Source: Amblyomma americanum (lineage: Eukaryota > Arthropoda > Arachnida > Ixodida > Ixodidae). From it: a stretch of 64,000 nt of DNA. The notes under the pieces were generated by a model that did not search any database, was not told where the DNA came from, and saw only the letters and a program-made list of their open reading frames with translations. The stretch is from positions 27,400,999 through 27,464,998 of the forward strand of contig NC_135505.1 of NCBI RefSeq assembly GCF_052857255.1, read 5' to 3'. A program made the position numbers and the translations under genes. Below, piece by piece: positions 42,895 to 53,459 of the stretch; the stretch's first letter is position 1, and each line of letters starts with the position of its first letter.

Positions 42895-43130
42895 CTTCTT
42901 TATCGCTACACTGCTAATAAAAATTTTCAGCATGAAGTTACAGGATATAAGTATCTACGCCTATAGATTTTTGATAACCTCCCTTGGACAAAGCATGAGG
43001 ACTATGCTTCAGCAAACGCTCTCCGAAAGCTTTTTTCTCACAACGCTCGCTTCAGTTAGCAGCTCCTGGTACACGCCCACCTTGCCTATAACACTATTAT
43101 TAGACCAATCCTAGAATATGCAATACCTAT
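42895..43130 (+). mobile_element. CR1-like LINE, right part (RT C-terminal region)
   Basis: Frames here give NALRKLF and then HAHLAYNTIIRPILEYAIPI, the hallmark of the CR1/jockey RT thumb. This is the continuation of the LINE left at 37665, minus the segment lost between motif A and the thumb. It ends where a Gypsy LTR piece begins. Confidence 0.62.
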
Positions 43131-43187
43131 TGTAGCGACCCACGCGGTGGCCACTAGCGAAATGCCGAAGAGGCCGAAGTTTTCCCC
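43131..43187 (+). repeat. Partial Gypsy LTR
   Basis: TGTAGCGACCCACGCGG followed by AATGCCGAAGAGGCCGAAG matches the first ~65 bases of the LTR at 62234-62425. It stops after TTTTCCCCAGC, where the I-like LINE seems to start. A possible continuation (AGAACGCTCGGGA) reappears at about 53062, after that LINE's tail. Confidence 0.6.
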
Positions 43188-43282
43188 AGCAGCTGACCGG
43201 TTGTTGGACGGTGCTGACGTGTTCTTGCTGGTGCTTGGCTTCGAGCTCAACTGTGGTGTCCTGGTGGTGCCTACGTGGTCAT

Positions 43283-43287
43283 CTCTG
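43283..43287. repeat. Target site duplication of Mag-type Gypsy, left
   Basis: CTCTG immediately before the 5' LTR. The same five bases follow the 3' LTR at 47821-47825. Confidence 0.92.
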
Positions 43288-43507
43288 TGTGGTATTGTAT
43301 TCTGTAGTTATGTTTGTATAAACTAGGTGGCGCTAGGCATGCGCCCTATCTGGTCAGCTGACTCGCACATCTGTATATATATTCATGATTGAACTGGAAT
43401 AAAGGGGAGTTGGTCGAAGAGGTAGGTGGCGGGTGCTTGACGTGGTGGTGCTCCGGCTGCTCCGGGCAGTCGGACCGGGCAGTTCCCCAACGGTACGGGA
43501 TACAACA
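43288..43507 (+). repeat. 5' LTR of the Mag-type Gypsy element
   Basis: 220 bases, TGTGGTATTG to GGGATACAACA. It contains a TATA-like TTGTATAAAC at about 43314-43323 and a polyadenylation-type AATAAAGG near 43399, which mark the likely promoter and the transcript 3' end. Confidence 0.93.
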
Positions 43508-43545
43508 GTTGGCGACGAGTGGTGAAGTAACCGAACGCGGAAGCA

Positions 43546-46500
43546 ATGAGCCTGCATCAACCGCCCGAGTTCCTGCCGACGCCCGGGAAGCCCGCCATTC
43601 CTTGGACGCAGTGGCACCGCCTTTTCAAGAACTATCTCCTGGCGTCCGGGAGCGACGCTCACCCACCTGCGCGCCGTAAAGCTTTGCTGCTACACTGTTT
43701 AGGTGTGGAAGGCCAACGCTTGTACTACGCGTTGCCGGAGGAGAAATCGTCGACGCCGCCTACAGAAGGAAAGGAAGGAAGCGGTACGAGCGACGAGTAC
43801 GATGCAGCGGTGGCTACGTTGGACGCTTACTTCACTTCTAAAACGAACGTCGTCGTGGAGCGGCATCGGTTCGGACAACGCACCCAACTGCCCGGGGAGA
43901 CTGCAACAGCGTTCGTCACGGCGTTGCGTGAGCTGGCATTAAGTTGCGACTTCGGTAAGCAGGCTGACGATTTTATTCGTGACCAACTTGTAGCAAAAAC
44001 GTGCAACCCTGTTCTTCGGGAACGCTTACTGCTTGAAGGCACTTCGCTCACTCTTGAACGCGCACTGGCTATTGCAAACAGTATCGAAGAAGCCACGAAA
44101 TACTCACTTGAGCTGCAGTCATCGGCTGCGAGCGTTCAAAAGGTCGAAAAACATCGGATGCCATGCCGCTCAGAAACGCAGTTACCGCGTTCGCAGCAGC
44201 CGAAGTCCTGTTTCCGTTGCGGGTCTTCAGGGCATCTTGCAGATTCCAAGACATGCAAGGCGCGGGGTAAAACTTGCAGCAAATGTGGCAAACGAGGACA
44301 TTTTCAGCGTGTCTGTAGAAGCGGCATGCCTGACGAAAGGGCCCTTGCTGTCCGAGAAGTCGACACCTGCAGTGCATCCGGCGATCTCAACGTGTTGCTT
44401 CTCGACCGGCAGTGCAAAGGAGGGATACACACAGAAGTCTTCGTACAAGATGTTCCTATACGTTTCCTCGTAGACACGGGTTCTGCTGTCTCCATTCTGT
44501 CGAACGCCACGTATTCAAGGTTGAAACACTTCCCTTTGCAGCCAACATCAGCGTCACTCTACGATTTCTCTCGCCGCAGAATAACCATCGAGGGGTGTTT
44601 CACGGCGCCAGTCATCTTCCAGGATCGGCAGGCCGACATTCTCTTCTACGTCGTCAAGGACGGTACTGACATTCTCGGCATCGACGCTGTCGAAACGCTG
44701 CGTCTGCAAATCAACGGTACGTCATTGCAATGCACCCATATTACGCAAGCGCCAGAAGGCCTTGACCGTGAACTGTTTTGCCAGTTTCCGCACTTGTTTG
44801 ATGGCAAGTTAGGGCTTGCAACAAATTTTGTCCATAAGGTCAAGATAAGAGAAGGAATCACGCCTGTTGTTGCTAAGTTGCGGCGTTTGCCATTTTCAAT
44901 GCGAGACCGAGTACGCGAAGAGCTGCAGCGCCTTGAGCAAGAAGATGTCATAGAAAAGATTGACACGTCTGAATGGGTGTCTCCAATCGTAGTAGTAGCA
45001 AAGAAAAACGGCAAGATAAGAATTTGTGTCGATCTGCGCGAACCAAACAAAGCGATTGTCGTTGACAAATTTCCACTGCCGCACACGGAAGAAATATTGC
45101 ACAAACTTCATGGCGCAAATTACTTTTCAAAGATTGATTTAGCAGCTGCATATCACCAAGTTCTGCTAAGCCCTGAAAGCAGGGAACTGACTACCTTCAT
45201 AACCGATAGTGGACTGTACAGATTCAAGCGCGTCTGTTTCGGTCTTGCATCAGCACCGTCTGCGTTTCAGAAAATGATGGCCACTATTTTGCAGAACTGC
45301 AAAAACACTTTGTGCTACATAGATGATGTCATTGTGTACGGAAGCACACGTGAAGAGCACTTCAAGAATTTGAAACAAGTTCTGCACTTGATTGCAAAGG
45401 CTGGATTGAAGTTGAATGACAAATGCATTTTTAATGTGCAAGAAGTCGACTTCCTTGGTCACAGGATCAGTCACAAGGGAATACGCCCTTTACAAAGTAA
45501 CATTGACGCCATCAAGGCTGTGCCAGCCCCAACAAATGTCGGTACTCTGCGCTCATTCTTGGGCATGGTAGGCTACTACGCCAAATTTATACCTGACTAT
45601 GCGGTGGTTGTCGAGCCTCTTCGAGAGTTGCTACGTAAGAATGCCACATTCACATGGAACCCTGCAAGACAAGCTTGTTTCGAGCAACTGAAATGTTCCC
45701 TGGCCACAAGATGTTTACAGCTATTTGATCCTGCGGGTGACATTATTGTCACTACGGATGCCTCATCCATTGGCTTGGGAGCAGTGTTGCAACAGACAAG
45801 GAATGATGAACTGGTGACGATTGCTTTTGCTTCTCGCAGGCTTACTTCACAGGAACAGAAGTATTCTGTAGGGGAATTGGAAGCCCTTGCTTGCTTGTGG
45901 GCATGCGAATATTGGAGAGTGTACCTTTGGGGTCGTTCATTCATATTACGCACCGATCACCAGGCTCTGGTCACACTCCTTAGTACAAAGGGAGTAGGTC
46001 GCCGACCGTTCCGGATTGCGAGGTGGCACGCCAGGCTGTTGGCATACAACTTCACGATTGAATTTCACAAGGGTGACAAGAATACTGTTGCTGATGCTCT
46101 TTCAAGGATGCCCCTTCCAGGTCGTGTGGAGGAAGAGGAAGAAGAGACTGTTTGTGTTGTCTCAACATGCATTACTCATGAAGAGTTTGTCATTGAAACG
46201 ATGCAGGACCCGTTGCTGCAGCAGGTTATAAAGTGGGTGACATCGGCATGGCCCGCAGTGAAGATGTTGCCTGCCGAAGCAGTTCCGTTCTACCGGGTGC
46301 AAACTGAGCTCTCAGTCGTTGGAGACCTCCTGCTTCGTGGTGACAAATTTGTAGTACCTTCGTCCCTCGTAGCACGGCTTCTTGACGCAGCCCACGAGTC
46401 TCATCCGGGAATAACGAGGACAAAGCAGCGACTACGTGAGCAATACTGGTGGCCTGCTATGTGCAAGCAAGTAGAACAATTCATTGCATCCTGCGCGGTA

Positions 46501-47547
46501 TGCCAATCTGTTGACAAGTCTGCAAAACCCGTGACACCACCTCTGCAGCCAGTTGCATTCCCATCTGCACCATGGCAGAAGCTAGGCATCGATATTGTGG
46601 GCCCTTTTTCCGAAGTGCCGGCAGATTGCCGTTTTGCCATTACAGCCATCGATTACTACAGCAAGTGGCCTGAGGTTTGTTTCTCAGCAAGGGTGACAAC
46701 TGCAACAGTCATCTCCTTTCTGCGAAGCATCTTCAGCAGGGAAGGATATCCAGACGAGATTGTGAGTGATCATGGTGCTCAGTTTACAGCCTTGGAGTTT
46801 GACAGTTTCCTCAAAGAACGTGGCATCGCTCATACGTATTCGGCAGTCTATCATCCGCAAGCTAACGGGCAGGTAGAGAGGTTTAATCGAGTACTCAAAG
46901 AGTACGTTCAAGTCTGCGCACAAGAACATCGGCCTTTGAAGGAAGCTATCACCGAATACCTGGGAGTCTACCGTTTCACACCGCATGCGACCACAGGAGT
47001 GAAGCCTTCCGTCCTTCTTCACGGCCGTCATCCCAGAACAAAACTTGATCTTGTAGGAGCGCCAGGTAAAGAGTTTTTTCAAGATCCGCAGGCAGCGATG
47101 AAGTCCATCCACAGCAGAGTAGCACAAAGGCAACAAGCAAGTAAGACTTACACTGACCGTCGACGAGCTGCAAAGTACTCTCCATTAACAACAGGTCAAC
47201 CGGTGAGAGTCAAGTTGCCTGGTCACGTGCCTAAGGGCGCTCTGAGCTACTCGAGTCCATTCACCATTGTGGACCAATGTGGTCAAGATACCTACAAGCT
47301 CAATGATGGCCGCACATGGAATCGGAGTTGGTTGGTACCTTGCCCCCAACCAGTTCCACCACCTACAGTTCCGAAAAGTTGTTCGCCTGAATCAGCAAAA
47401 CCACTTGGCGAACCACAGCAGGAGAACCACGACCCACCCCAGCAGCCATCTGTTCAGACGCCAGTTGAAAGGGACGTTCCAGGACTGAGGCATTCGACGA
47501 GACAAAGAAGACCACCAGTGTGGTTTAAAGACTATGAAAGACATTGA
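43546..47547 (+). CDS. Gag-Pol polyprotein of the Mag-type Gypsy element
   Basis: 1333 residues without interruption. Gag comes first, ending in two CCHC knuckles (CFRCGSSGHLADSKTC near 222 and CSKCGKRGHFQRVC near 244). The aspartic protease has DTGSAVSIL near 311. RT has the catalytic YIDD near 591-594. RNase H follows with TTDASS near 736 and RTDHQAL near 804. Integrase begins with the HHCC finger (HESHPGITRTKQ, CAVC) near 948-990, then core residues in GIDIVGPF (~1014), VSDHGAQF (~1074) and QANGQVERFN (~1105). A C-terminal domain contains VRVKLPGHVPKGALSY and SPFTIV. All catalytic residues looked for are present. The polyprotein would be cut by its own protease and assemble into virus-like particles that copy and integrate the element. 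No env-like ORF follows. Confidence 0.93.
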   Translation: MSLHQPPEFLPTPGKPAIPWTQWHRLFKNYLLASGSDAHPPARRKALLLHCLGVEGQRLYYALPEEKSSTPPTEGKEGSGTSDEYDAAVATLDAYFTSKTNVVVERHRFGQRTQLPGETATAFVTALRELALSCDFGKQADDFIRDQLVAKTCNPVLRERLLLEGTSLTLERALAIANSIEEATKYSLELQSSAASVQKVEKHRMPCRSETQLPRSQQPKSCFRCGSSGHLADSKTCKARGKTCSKCGKRGHFQRVCRSGMPDERALAVREVDTCSASGDLNVLLLDRQCKGGIHTEVFVQDVPIRFLVDTGSAVSILSNATYSRLKHFPLQPTSASLYDFSRRRITIEGCFTAPVIFQDRQADILFYVVKDGTDILGIDAVETLRLQINGTSLQCTHITQAPEGLDRELFCQFPHLFDGKLGLATNFVHKVKIREGITPVVAKLRRLPFSMRDRVREELQRLEQEDVIEKIDTSEWVSPIVVVAKKNGKIRICVDLREPNKAIVVDKFPLPHTEEILHKLHGANYFSKIDLAAAYHQVLLSPESRELTTFITDSGLYRFKRVCFGLASAPSAFQKMMATILQNCKNTLCYIDDVIVYGSTREEHFKNLKQVLHLIAKAGLKLNDKCIFNVQEVDFLGHRISHKGIRPLQSNIDAIKAVPAPTNVGTLRSFLGMVGYYAKFIPDYAVVVEPLRELLRKNATFTWNPARQACFEQLKCSLATRCLQLFDPAGDIIVTTDASSIGLGAVLQQTRNDELVTIAFASRRLTSQEQKYSVGELEALACLWACEYWRVYLWGRSFILRTDHQALVTLLSTKGVGRRPFRIARWHARLLAYNFTIEFHKGDKNTVADALSRMPLPGRVEEEEEETVCVVSTCITHEEFVIETMQDPLLQQVIKWVTSAWPAVKMLPAEAVPFYRVQTELSVVGDLLLRGDKFVVPSSLVARLLDAAHESHPGITRTKQRLREQYWWPAMCKQVEQFIASCAVCQSVDKSAKPVTPPLQPVAFPSAPWQKLGIDIVGPFSEVPADCRFAITAIDYYSKWPEVCFSARVTTATVISFLRSIFSREGYPDEIVSDHGAQFTALEFDSFLKERGIAHTYSAVYHPQANGQVERFNRVLKEYVQVCAQEHRPLKEAITEYLGVYRFTPHATTGVKPSVLLHGRHPRTKLDLVGAPGKEFFQDPQAAMKSIHSRVAQRQQASKTYTDRRRAAKYSPLTTGQPVRVKLPGHVPKGALSYSSPFTIVDQCGQDTYKLNDGRTWNRSWLVPCPQPVPPPTVPKSCSPESAKPLGEPQQENHDPPQQPSVQTPVERDVPGLRHSTRQRRPPVWFKDYERH

Positions 47548-47600
47548 GTGTTTATTGTGTTTTTCCAGTGTTAGTTGCTAACTCTTTTGAGGGGGAATAA

Positions 47601-47820
47601 TGTGGTATTGTATTCTGTAGTTATGTTTGTATAAACTAGGTGGCGCTAGGCATGCGCCCTATCTGGTCAGCTGACTCGCACATCTGTATATATATTCATT
47701 ATTGAACTGGAATAAAGGGGAGTTGGTCGAAGAGGTAGGTGGCGGGTGCTTGACGTGGTGGTGCTCCGGCTGCTCCGGGCAGTCGGACCGGGCAGTTCCC
47801 CAACGGTACGGGATACAACA
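47601..47820 (+). repeat. 3' LTR of the Mag-type Gypsy element
   Basis: 220 bases, one mismatch to the 5' LTR. It is preceded by the purine tract and followed by CTCTG (47821-47825). Confidence 0.93.
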
Positions 47821-47917
47821 CTCTGGTGAGGCCGTTCTGCGTGGGGGATTTGGCCAGGTCTCAGGTTAGGTCTGTACGCCAGGTTAATGTGCATTTGAGG
47901 GTGCGTTTGGCTCAGGT

Positions 47918-49219
47918 ATGTCGCTGACCTCCCCGGGTGGAGGGTCGGCAACCTGGTTTGCCAGCTTGCCCACCCAAAGCTTGCCGCTAGAAAATTTTCG
48001 TAAAAATGGAATTGACATCATCCCTGTGGCTCTCGTGCCGATCGGTGAGGGAACGATCAAGATGAAAAGCTCCAAGGTCCTTCAGCAGGAGCTAAGATCT
48101 CTCACTACCCACTACCTCCAGATCTCTGAGGTGCGACCGTTCGGCCGGAGAGGCATTGTTTGCAGGACCGCTGACATTGATTTTGTCACAGACCTGCTCC
48201 AGTGCAAAATTTTTCAGTCATTAGCGGTTAAAGCCTTCATCCCGGAACAGCTCGCATGTTCCAAAGGTATTGTTCGTGGCGTGGACCCAGCATCTTCCCC
48301 GCAGGATATACTGGAGGAGTTTCAGGATGCAGGTGTGGGGGTTCTTTCTGTCTACCGGTGCAGTAGAGAATTCAATGGTGTGCGTGTTGCGACAGAGTCA
48401 GTTATAACTACGTTTGCTGGTTCCTCCTGTCCTTCTGAACTCAAGGTTTGGCCGATAGTGTATCGTGTGGACCCTCTGCAGCCCCGTCCTTTTCAGTGCA
48501 ACAACTGTTGGCGTTTCGGGCACAGTGGTAAAGCGTGTGAGTCGGCGAGCCGCTGCCGTGTTTGTGGAGAAGGGCATTCAGATGACAGCTGCGCCTCTGA
48601 TCAGCCCCAGTGTTGCCTATGCAAGGGCAACCACTCAGCTGATGATGTCAACTGCTCGAAACGAGCCGACGAACAAAGCCTGCTCGATATCATTCAAGCG
48701 AAACGATGTTCGAGAGCAGATGCTTATGCACTTCTGGATCGGAAGGATACTACATATGCCAGCCGTGCGCGAAGCTCTGTTGCTGATATACCGTCAAGTT
48801 TGACTACTTCAATAGTGTCATCAGTAGAACAGGCTCTTTCTGTGGTGGTCGAGCGAATGCTGGGCAGTTTCACCGAGGCTCTATCTCAACTTGTTGCTGG
48901 CCAATCTCTGCCTACTGAATCACATGTTTCGGCGGCTACGTCGGCATCACTCCCAAGTGCTGCTAGTAAGAGTCATTCCATGTCGCCTCCTACCGTGCCC
49001 CAAGTACCGCCTGCCAACAGCGCTCCTGACAGTGTCGCTCACGTAGATACTTGTAGCATGGACGTTGAAATGCTCACCACTTCCCAGAAGCGTCGAGCTT
49101 CTTCCTCACCCTCGAAGTCAGCTGTTCCGCAAGTCAAAGCAAAGAAAGGACCCCCCAAATTAATTCCCCAGACTGATGTGCTGAAGGAGGCTATTGATGC
49201 CTCTTTAACCAGTCGATAA
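47918..49219 (+). CDS. I-like LINE ORF1 protein with three zinc knuckles
   Basis: 433 residues, intact. The N-terminal half is a gag-like domain (EVRPFGRRGIVCRTADIDFV, KGIVRGVDPASS, ESVITTFAGS). Three Cys-rich knuckles follow: CNNCWRFGHSGKAC (194-207), CRVCGEGHSDDSC (213-225) and CCLCKGNHSADDVNC (232-246). The C-terminal third is Ser/Ala/Pro-rich and ends basic. It would bind LINE RNA. The stop TAA is followed two bases later by the ATG of ORF2, in another frame, which favours reinitiation. A degenerate homologue is at 53460-54390. Confidence 0.82.
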   Translation: MSLTSPGGGSATWFASLPTQSLPLENFRKNGIDIIPVALVPIGEGTIKMKSSKVLQQELRSLTTHYLQISEVRPFGRRGIVCRTADIDFVTDLLQCKIFQSLAVKAFIPEQLACSKGIVRGVDPASSPQDILEEFQDAGVGVLSVYRCSREFNGVRVATESVITTFAGSSCPSELKVWPIVYRVDPLQPRPFQCNNCWRFGHSGKACESASRCRVCGEGHSDDSCASDQPQCCLCKGNHSADDVNCSKRADEQSLLDIIQAKRCSRADAYALLDRKDTTYASRARSSVADIPSSLTTSIVSSVEQALSVVVERMLGSFTEALSQLVAGQSLPTESHVSAATSASLPSAASKSHSMSPPTVPQVPPANSAPDSVAHVDTCSMDVEMLTTSQKRRASSSPSKSAVPQVKAKKGPPKLIPQTDVLKEAIDASLTSR

Positions 49220-49221
49220 TC

Positions 49222-52200
49222 ATGGCGGGTCTAAAATTTATGCAGTGGAATTGTCGCTCCGTACTTTCTTCTTTACCGGATCTTGAATTTCTTCTTCATA
49301 AATATAATCCAGATATTGTGATTTTACAAGAAACGTGGCTCTCTCCACTTAAATCATTCACATTAAAAAAATTTCGTGTTTTCAGGGTAGATCGCGTTAA
49401 TGGCAGGGGTGGTGGGTTAATAACTATGATCTCTACGAAAATATGTCACCGGGCATCAATCTCGCTGACAGTTATGCACCCTGACTGTGAGTTGTTGGCG
49501 GTTGAAATCTCCCTTCCACAGTGCGCCAAAGTCACTATTGCTAACGTCTACTTCCCAATCGGTGTTCACAGGACAGACTGTTTGGATACCTTACTGAGCG
49601 GCGCAAACAGCACAGTCTTCGCAGGAGATTTTAATTCGCACCACAATGTCTGGGATAGTCGCTCTGACTCCTGCGGCCAGCTTCTGTGGTCCTGGATGTC
49701 AATGAATGTAGTGCGCTGCTGTAATTCCGGAGCAGTAACCTTTATGCGAGGAGGATCCCGGTCAATCATAGATTTAACATTAGCATCTCGTGGGGTTGGC
49801 GTATCTGCATGGTCAACTGAAGACTCAGGTACATCTAGTGACCACTTTCCAATAACCTTTTCTATTATATCTTCGCCTGTCAGAAAAGGTGGTGCAACCA
49901 TGAAATTTGTAAACCACATTATGCACAAAAAATTGATATCTGCCTTACTCCCTTCCATAGTTAGCTCAGGTCGAGCACAAAGAGCTCAGCGGACAATTAC
50001 CTTTCTGCAAGATGCTGCTGAGAGCTCTGTATTTTCGGTGTGCACTACTGCTCCTGCCAGACAGCCGTCTCCTTGGTGAACGGAGGAGTGTGAGAAAGCT
50101 TATCGTCGTAGAAAAGCAGCCTGGAAAAGCCTTTCCTATAATCAGAGCCCAGCTAATTGGATAAATTATAAGTTCTCTGCATGTTTCAAAAGAACTGTTA
50201 AAAAGGCAAAGGAGGATTATAATCAAAATTTAAACATGTATCTCTCAAAACCCCAGAATAAGAAGGCTCTCTATAGATTCATGGCGCAGAATAACAGCTC
50301 TCCGGCCTCCAATCGCATAAGATCAATGGTAATGTCTCCGCAGGAGGCTAAGCAAAACCTTGAACGCATCGCGCAGGGGCTGGCCTTACGTTTCCAGGTA
50401 CAGAAAGCAGAACCTTTGCACACTCTCACCCCCAGCTCGGACTATCCTGAGGTCGACGTGTCGGAGCTACTGCAAATTGTTTCCTCGATGCACTCTGCTG
50501 CTCCGTGATCTGACGCGATTACTGTGGGTATGTTAAAGATTTTAGCGCACGACTTTCCACCTCACCTTCTAGATATTGTAAATGCGTCATTGGAAACCTC
50601 TTGGATTCCTCACAGTTGGAAAATTGCGAAAATAATTTTACTTTTAAAAAATGCAGATAATGGATTTCAATTAGACAATATTCGGCCAATTGCTTTAACC
50701 TCACATTTAGTAAAGCTAATAGAAAGAGTAGTACACAGTCGCCTCATTAAGCATGTTCATCATATTAACGGCCTCAGCCCCGCACAGATTGGCTTTCGTC
50801 GCGGTTGTTCCATATGGTCCGCGCATGTGGATCTCGAGACCCGAATACGACTCTCAATGCGCCAGAGAGAAGTTTCGGCCTTGGTGACGCTTGACGTTGC
50901 GAAGGCCTATGACAGCGTGGAGCACACAGTCCTCATTAACAATCTTGCTCAACTACAACCACCGCATTACCTCTACGCCTGGATTTGTGAATTTCTAAAA
51001 GATAGATTTTTCTTCTGTACAGACGGATCTTTTTGTTCTAATACCTATGGTCAATCAAGAGGTGTGCCGCAAGGCTCTGTTCTTTTTCCGCTGCTTTTCA
51101 ACATATTAGTTCGGGACAACGCCATTCATCCTAACATTACAGCTTTTTTCGCATCAACAAACGATATTCATGTGCTCTACGGGTATTTGCAGGCATATCT
51201 GAATGCTCTTGAAGTCTGGTTGGACCAAATCAATTTATCACTTAATGTCAGCAAATGTGGCGTGCTGGTATTTCCACCCGACGCTCCTATGTACATCTGC
51301 TAGCCTACCGCTCCACTCCAATTCCGCAGGTGGAGTCGGTTAAATACCTAGGTGTTACTTATGACCAAAATTTGGACTGGCGACACCATATTAAGAACAA
51401 TGTTATTAAAGGGGAACGTGCACTGGGTCGTTTTACCCGATTTGGCAATAAAAAGTTTGGCATGCGCCGTGACACGATACTGTTGCTCTATAAGGCTTAT
51501 ATGAGACCGATTCTGGAATTTGGTTGCCCCTTGTTCTCTGGTAGCGCGAACTACAAGCTGCAGCCATTAGCCTTACTGGAAAGGCGTGCCCTACGGCTAT
51601 GCCTCGGGCTCCCAAAATCAGCTTCCAGCGCTGTCCTTTATCTGGAAACCCGTATCCCCAACCTCTATTCCCGCTTCCAACTTCTAACAGTGCGTACTTT
51701 CCTCAAGTCTTTTGACCCGGCCCCAGGCGTTAGTATTCCAATTTTTGTATCCCAACCACACCTTTTTTTGACTAATCACTGGCCACGTTATCAGCTTCCG
51801 CAAGTTAGGTTCACGCAGAATCTGTTAGCTCCGCATCAGGTTGATCTGATCTCCTTGCAACGAGTTGCTGACACGCAGGCTGATCCGTCTTCTATTACGA
51901 CTTTATTTTCCCGTCCCATGCGAAGCATATGCCCGAACATACCCTAAATGGTCTTCTTTCTGAACACCTACAGAATTTTCCACATCATACTGTTCTCTCC
52001 ACTGATGCCTCCGGCAGCTGTGAGAAGGCGGCGATTGGCATATATTCGCAGGATCTAGCTTGGAGCTACTCCGTTCGTATCCCTGATTATACTCCTATAT
52101 TCTTCGCAGAGTTATTGGCCATTGGTTTGGCTCTTCTCAAAATTCCCAGACATGTCGCACGGGTTCTTATTCTTACAGACTGCCTTTCAGTTGTTGTCTC

Positions 52201-52828
52201 TCTCCAAAATTCGGAAAAATCTTTCTTGACTCGTTCACTTAGGTTTTTTGTTCCGAGCACAGTGCGCGAGATCCGTTTGGTCTGGGTACCTGGGCATTCA
52301 GGCGTCTATATTAACGAGGTGGCTGATTTATTGGCAAGGTCAGCTCTCAGCGCACCTGTAATATATCCCGTCCCTCACCTCATCCTGTTAGCAGCTTCAT
52401 GTTTCCAGCGGTTCCAACATATTTCAGCCACTTTGAGTGATCCGTTGCTCAATACCGTGGACTTTCAACTCCTAAAGTACCCATGGAATATCCGGTGGTG
52501 TAAGTCAAGGCTTTGTGAAGTGTCCATGACGCTCCTGCGATGTAGAATCCCTCACTTAAACTTGTACTTATGCAGGTGCGGGTTCGCTGCGACAAACCTT
52601 TGTGTATCATGTGGGCAAGTTGAATCAATCGATCATTTTCTCCTCTCTTGCCGGCGGTTCGCGGTTCAGAGAAAGCAATATCTGGAGGTGCCTCTTTCGA
52701 GACTAGAACTGCCTCTGTCTCTTAGAGTTCTTCTATCGTTCGGTGCGAGCGCCAAGGGATTCCCGTTAAGCAGTGTATGCGGCTACCTTCACGATTACAT
52801 AAGTGCAACTAATCGATTATCTTGTTAG
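49222..52828 (+). pseudogene. I-like LINE ORF2 (endonuclease, RT, RNase H), damaged
   Basis: The endonuclease is open to 50076 (FMQWNCRSVLSS, ILQETWLSP, GDFNSHHNVWDSR, SSDHFPI) and ends at a TGA where the family has Trp-Trp. A second TGA at 50506-50508 interrupts before the RT. RT at 50524-51303 has VAKAYDSVEHTVL and GVPQGSVLFPLLFN, but the YADD motif is replaced by FASTND, a small insertion that destroys the first catalytic Asp. Frameshifts lie near 51280 and 51930. RNase H (STDASGS, FFAELLAIG, LTDCLSVV, PGHSGVYINEVAD) and a zinc-binding tail (CGFAATNLCVSCG, HFLLSC) are intact in 51929-52828. Confidence 0.8.
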
Positions 52829-53060
52829 CTATATACAAAATTCTTTCGCATTTCCAAAAAAGGCTAGATTGATTCTATTCCGGATGACTCATACCTCTTG
52901 AATTCATTAATTTTTCCAATTTTTTTATCTTGATTCAATCTTCTGACGTTTCGTTCCCCGCGCAAATGCTTCATTGGCATTCTACTCTATACCTTGGCCA
53001 ATCCCCCCCCCACGTGGGTATGTGCCATATTACTTGAGGAGAAGAAGAAGAAGAAGAAGC

Positions 53061-53144
53061 TCTAGAACGCTCGGGAGCAATTAACCGCCTGTGTCGTGGC
53101 CCCTCCCTCGCAGTGGGTAGGTGCCAGCATTGTTTGAAGCCTAC
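53061..53144 (+). mobile_element. LTR scrap and 3' end of another I-like LINE
   Basis: CTCTAGAACGCTCGGGAGC resembles positions ~62298-62318 of the 62234-type LTR. It is followed by CGCAGTGGGTAGGTGCCAG ... TTGAAG, which parallels the 3' end of the LINE just upstream (CACGTGGGTATGTGCCATA ... TTGAGG). So a second, related LINE tail lies here. Both matches are short. Confidence 0.4.
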
Positions 53145-53459
53145 CTACCTACCTTGGCTACTTCAATGTCTTCCAGACGGTGGCGGCCTTGATACCTCGC
53201 AAGGAACCTGGTGTGCCACTGGTACCTGCGGAGTAGCGGCTAAGTACATGGCGGTGTTGGGCTAGCTTGCTCAATTTCTCCTTCTTCTTGTCTGTGCCTG
53301 CTTGCTCCTGTTCTATGGTGACTGGGCGCGGGACGAAGGCTTAATGTCTACTTCGTATCCCAGCCAGGGGTTTCCCCTTGGTCCGCATCTCTTCCTCAAA
53401 GCCAGCTCCTAATTGATCTCTCTTTCCGCAGTGTCGTTACCAGCCTTCCGATGGAGGCG

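Larger units (their letters stand above)
43288..47820 (+). mobile_element. Complete Mag-type Ty3/Gypsy retrotransposon
   Basis: 4533 bases with LTRs of 220 bases that differ at one site (ATTCATGATT against ATTCATTATT). It has perfect 5-bp target duplications, a TGG-starting primer-binding site at about 43510, one uninterrupted gag-pol ORF and a purine tract (GAGGGGGAA, 47590-47598) before the 3' LTR. All parts needed for autonomous transposition are present. The near-identical LTRs show that the insertion is recent. The lineage call rests on the single fused gag-pol ORF and the N-terminal PTPGKPAIPWTQW motif typical of Mag. Confidence 0.93.
43188..53060 (+). mobile_element. I-like LINE, full length, with a Gypsy element in its 5' leader
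   Basis: The leader (43188-43287, continuing at 47821), intact ORF1 (47918-49219), ORF2 (49222-52828) and 3' UTR end in GAGGAGAAGAAGAAGAAGAAG (53037-53057), a GAA-repeat tail. Deleting the Gypsy element and one copy of CTCTG restores a continuous leader. It appears to have inserted into an LTR of the 62234-type. Damage is limited to two nonsense codons, two frameshifts and a lost RT catalytic motif. Confidence 0.78.
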
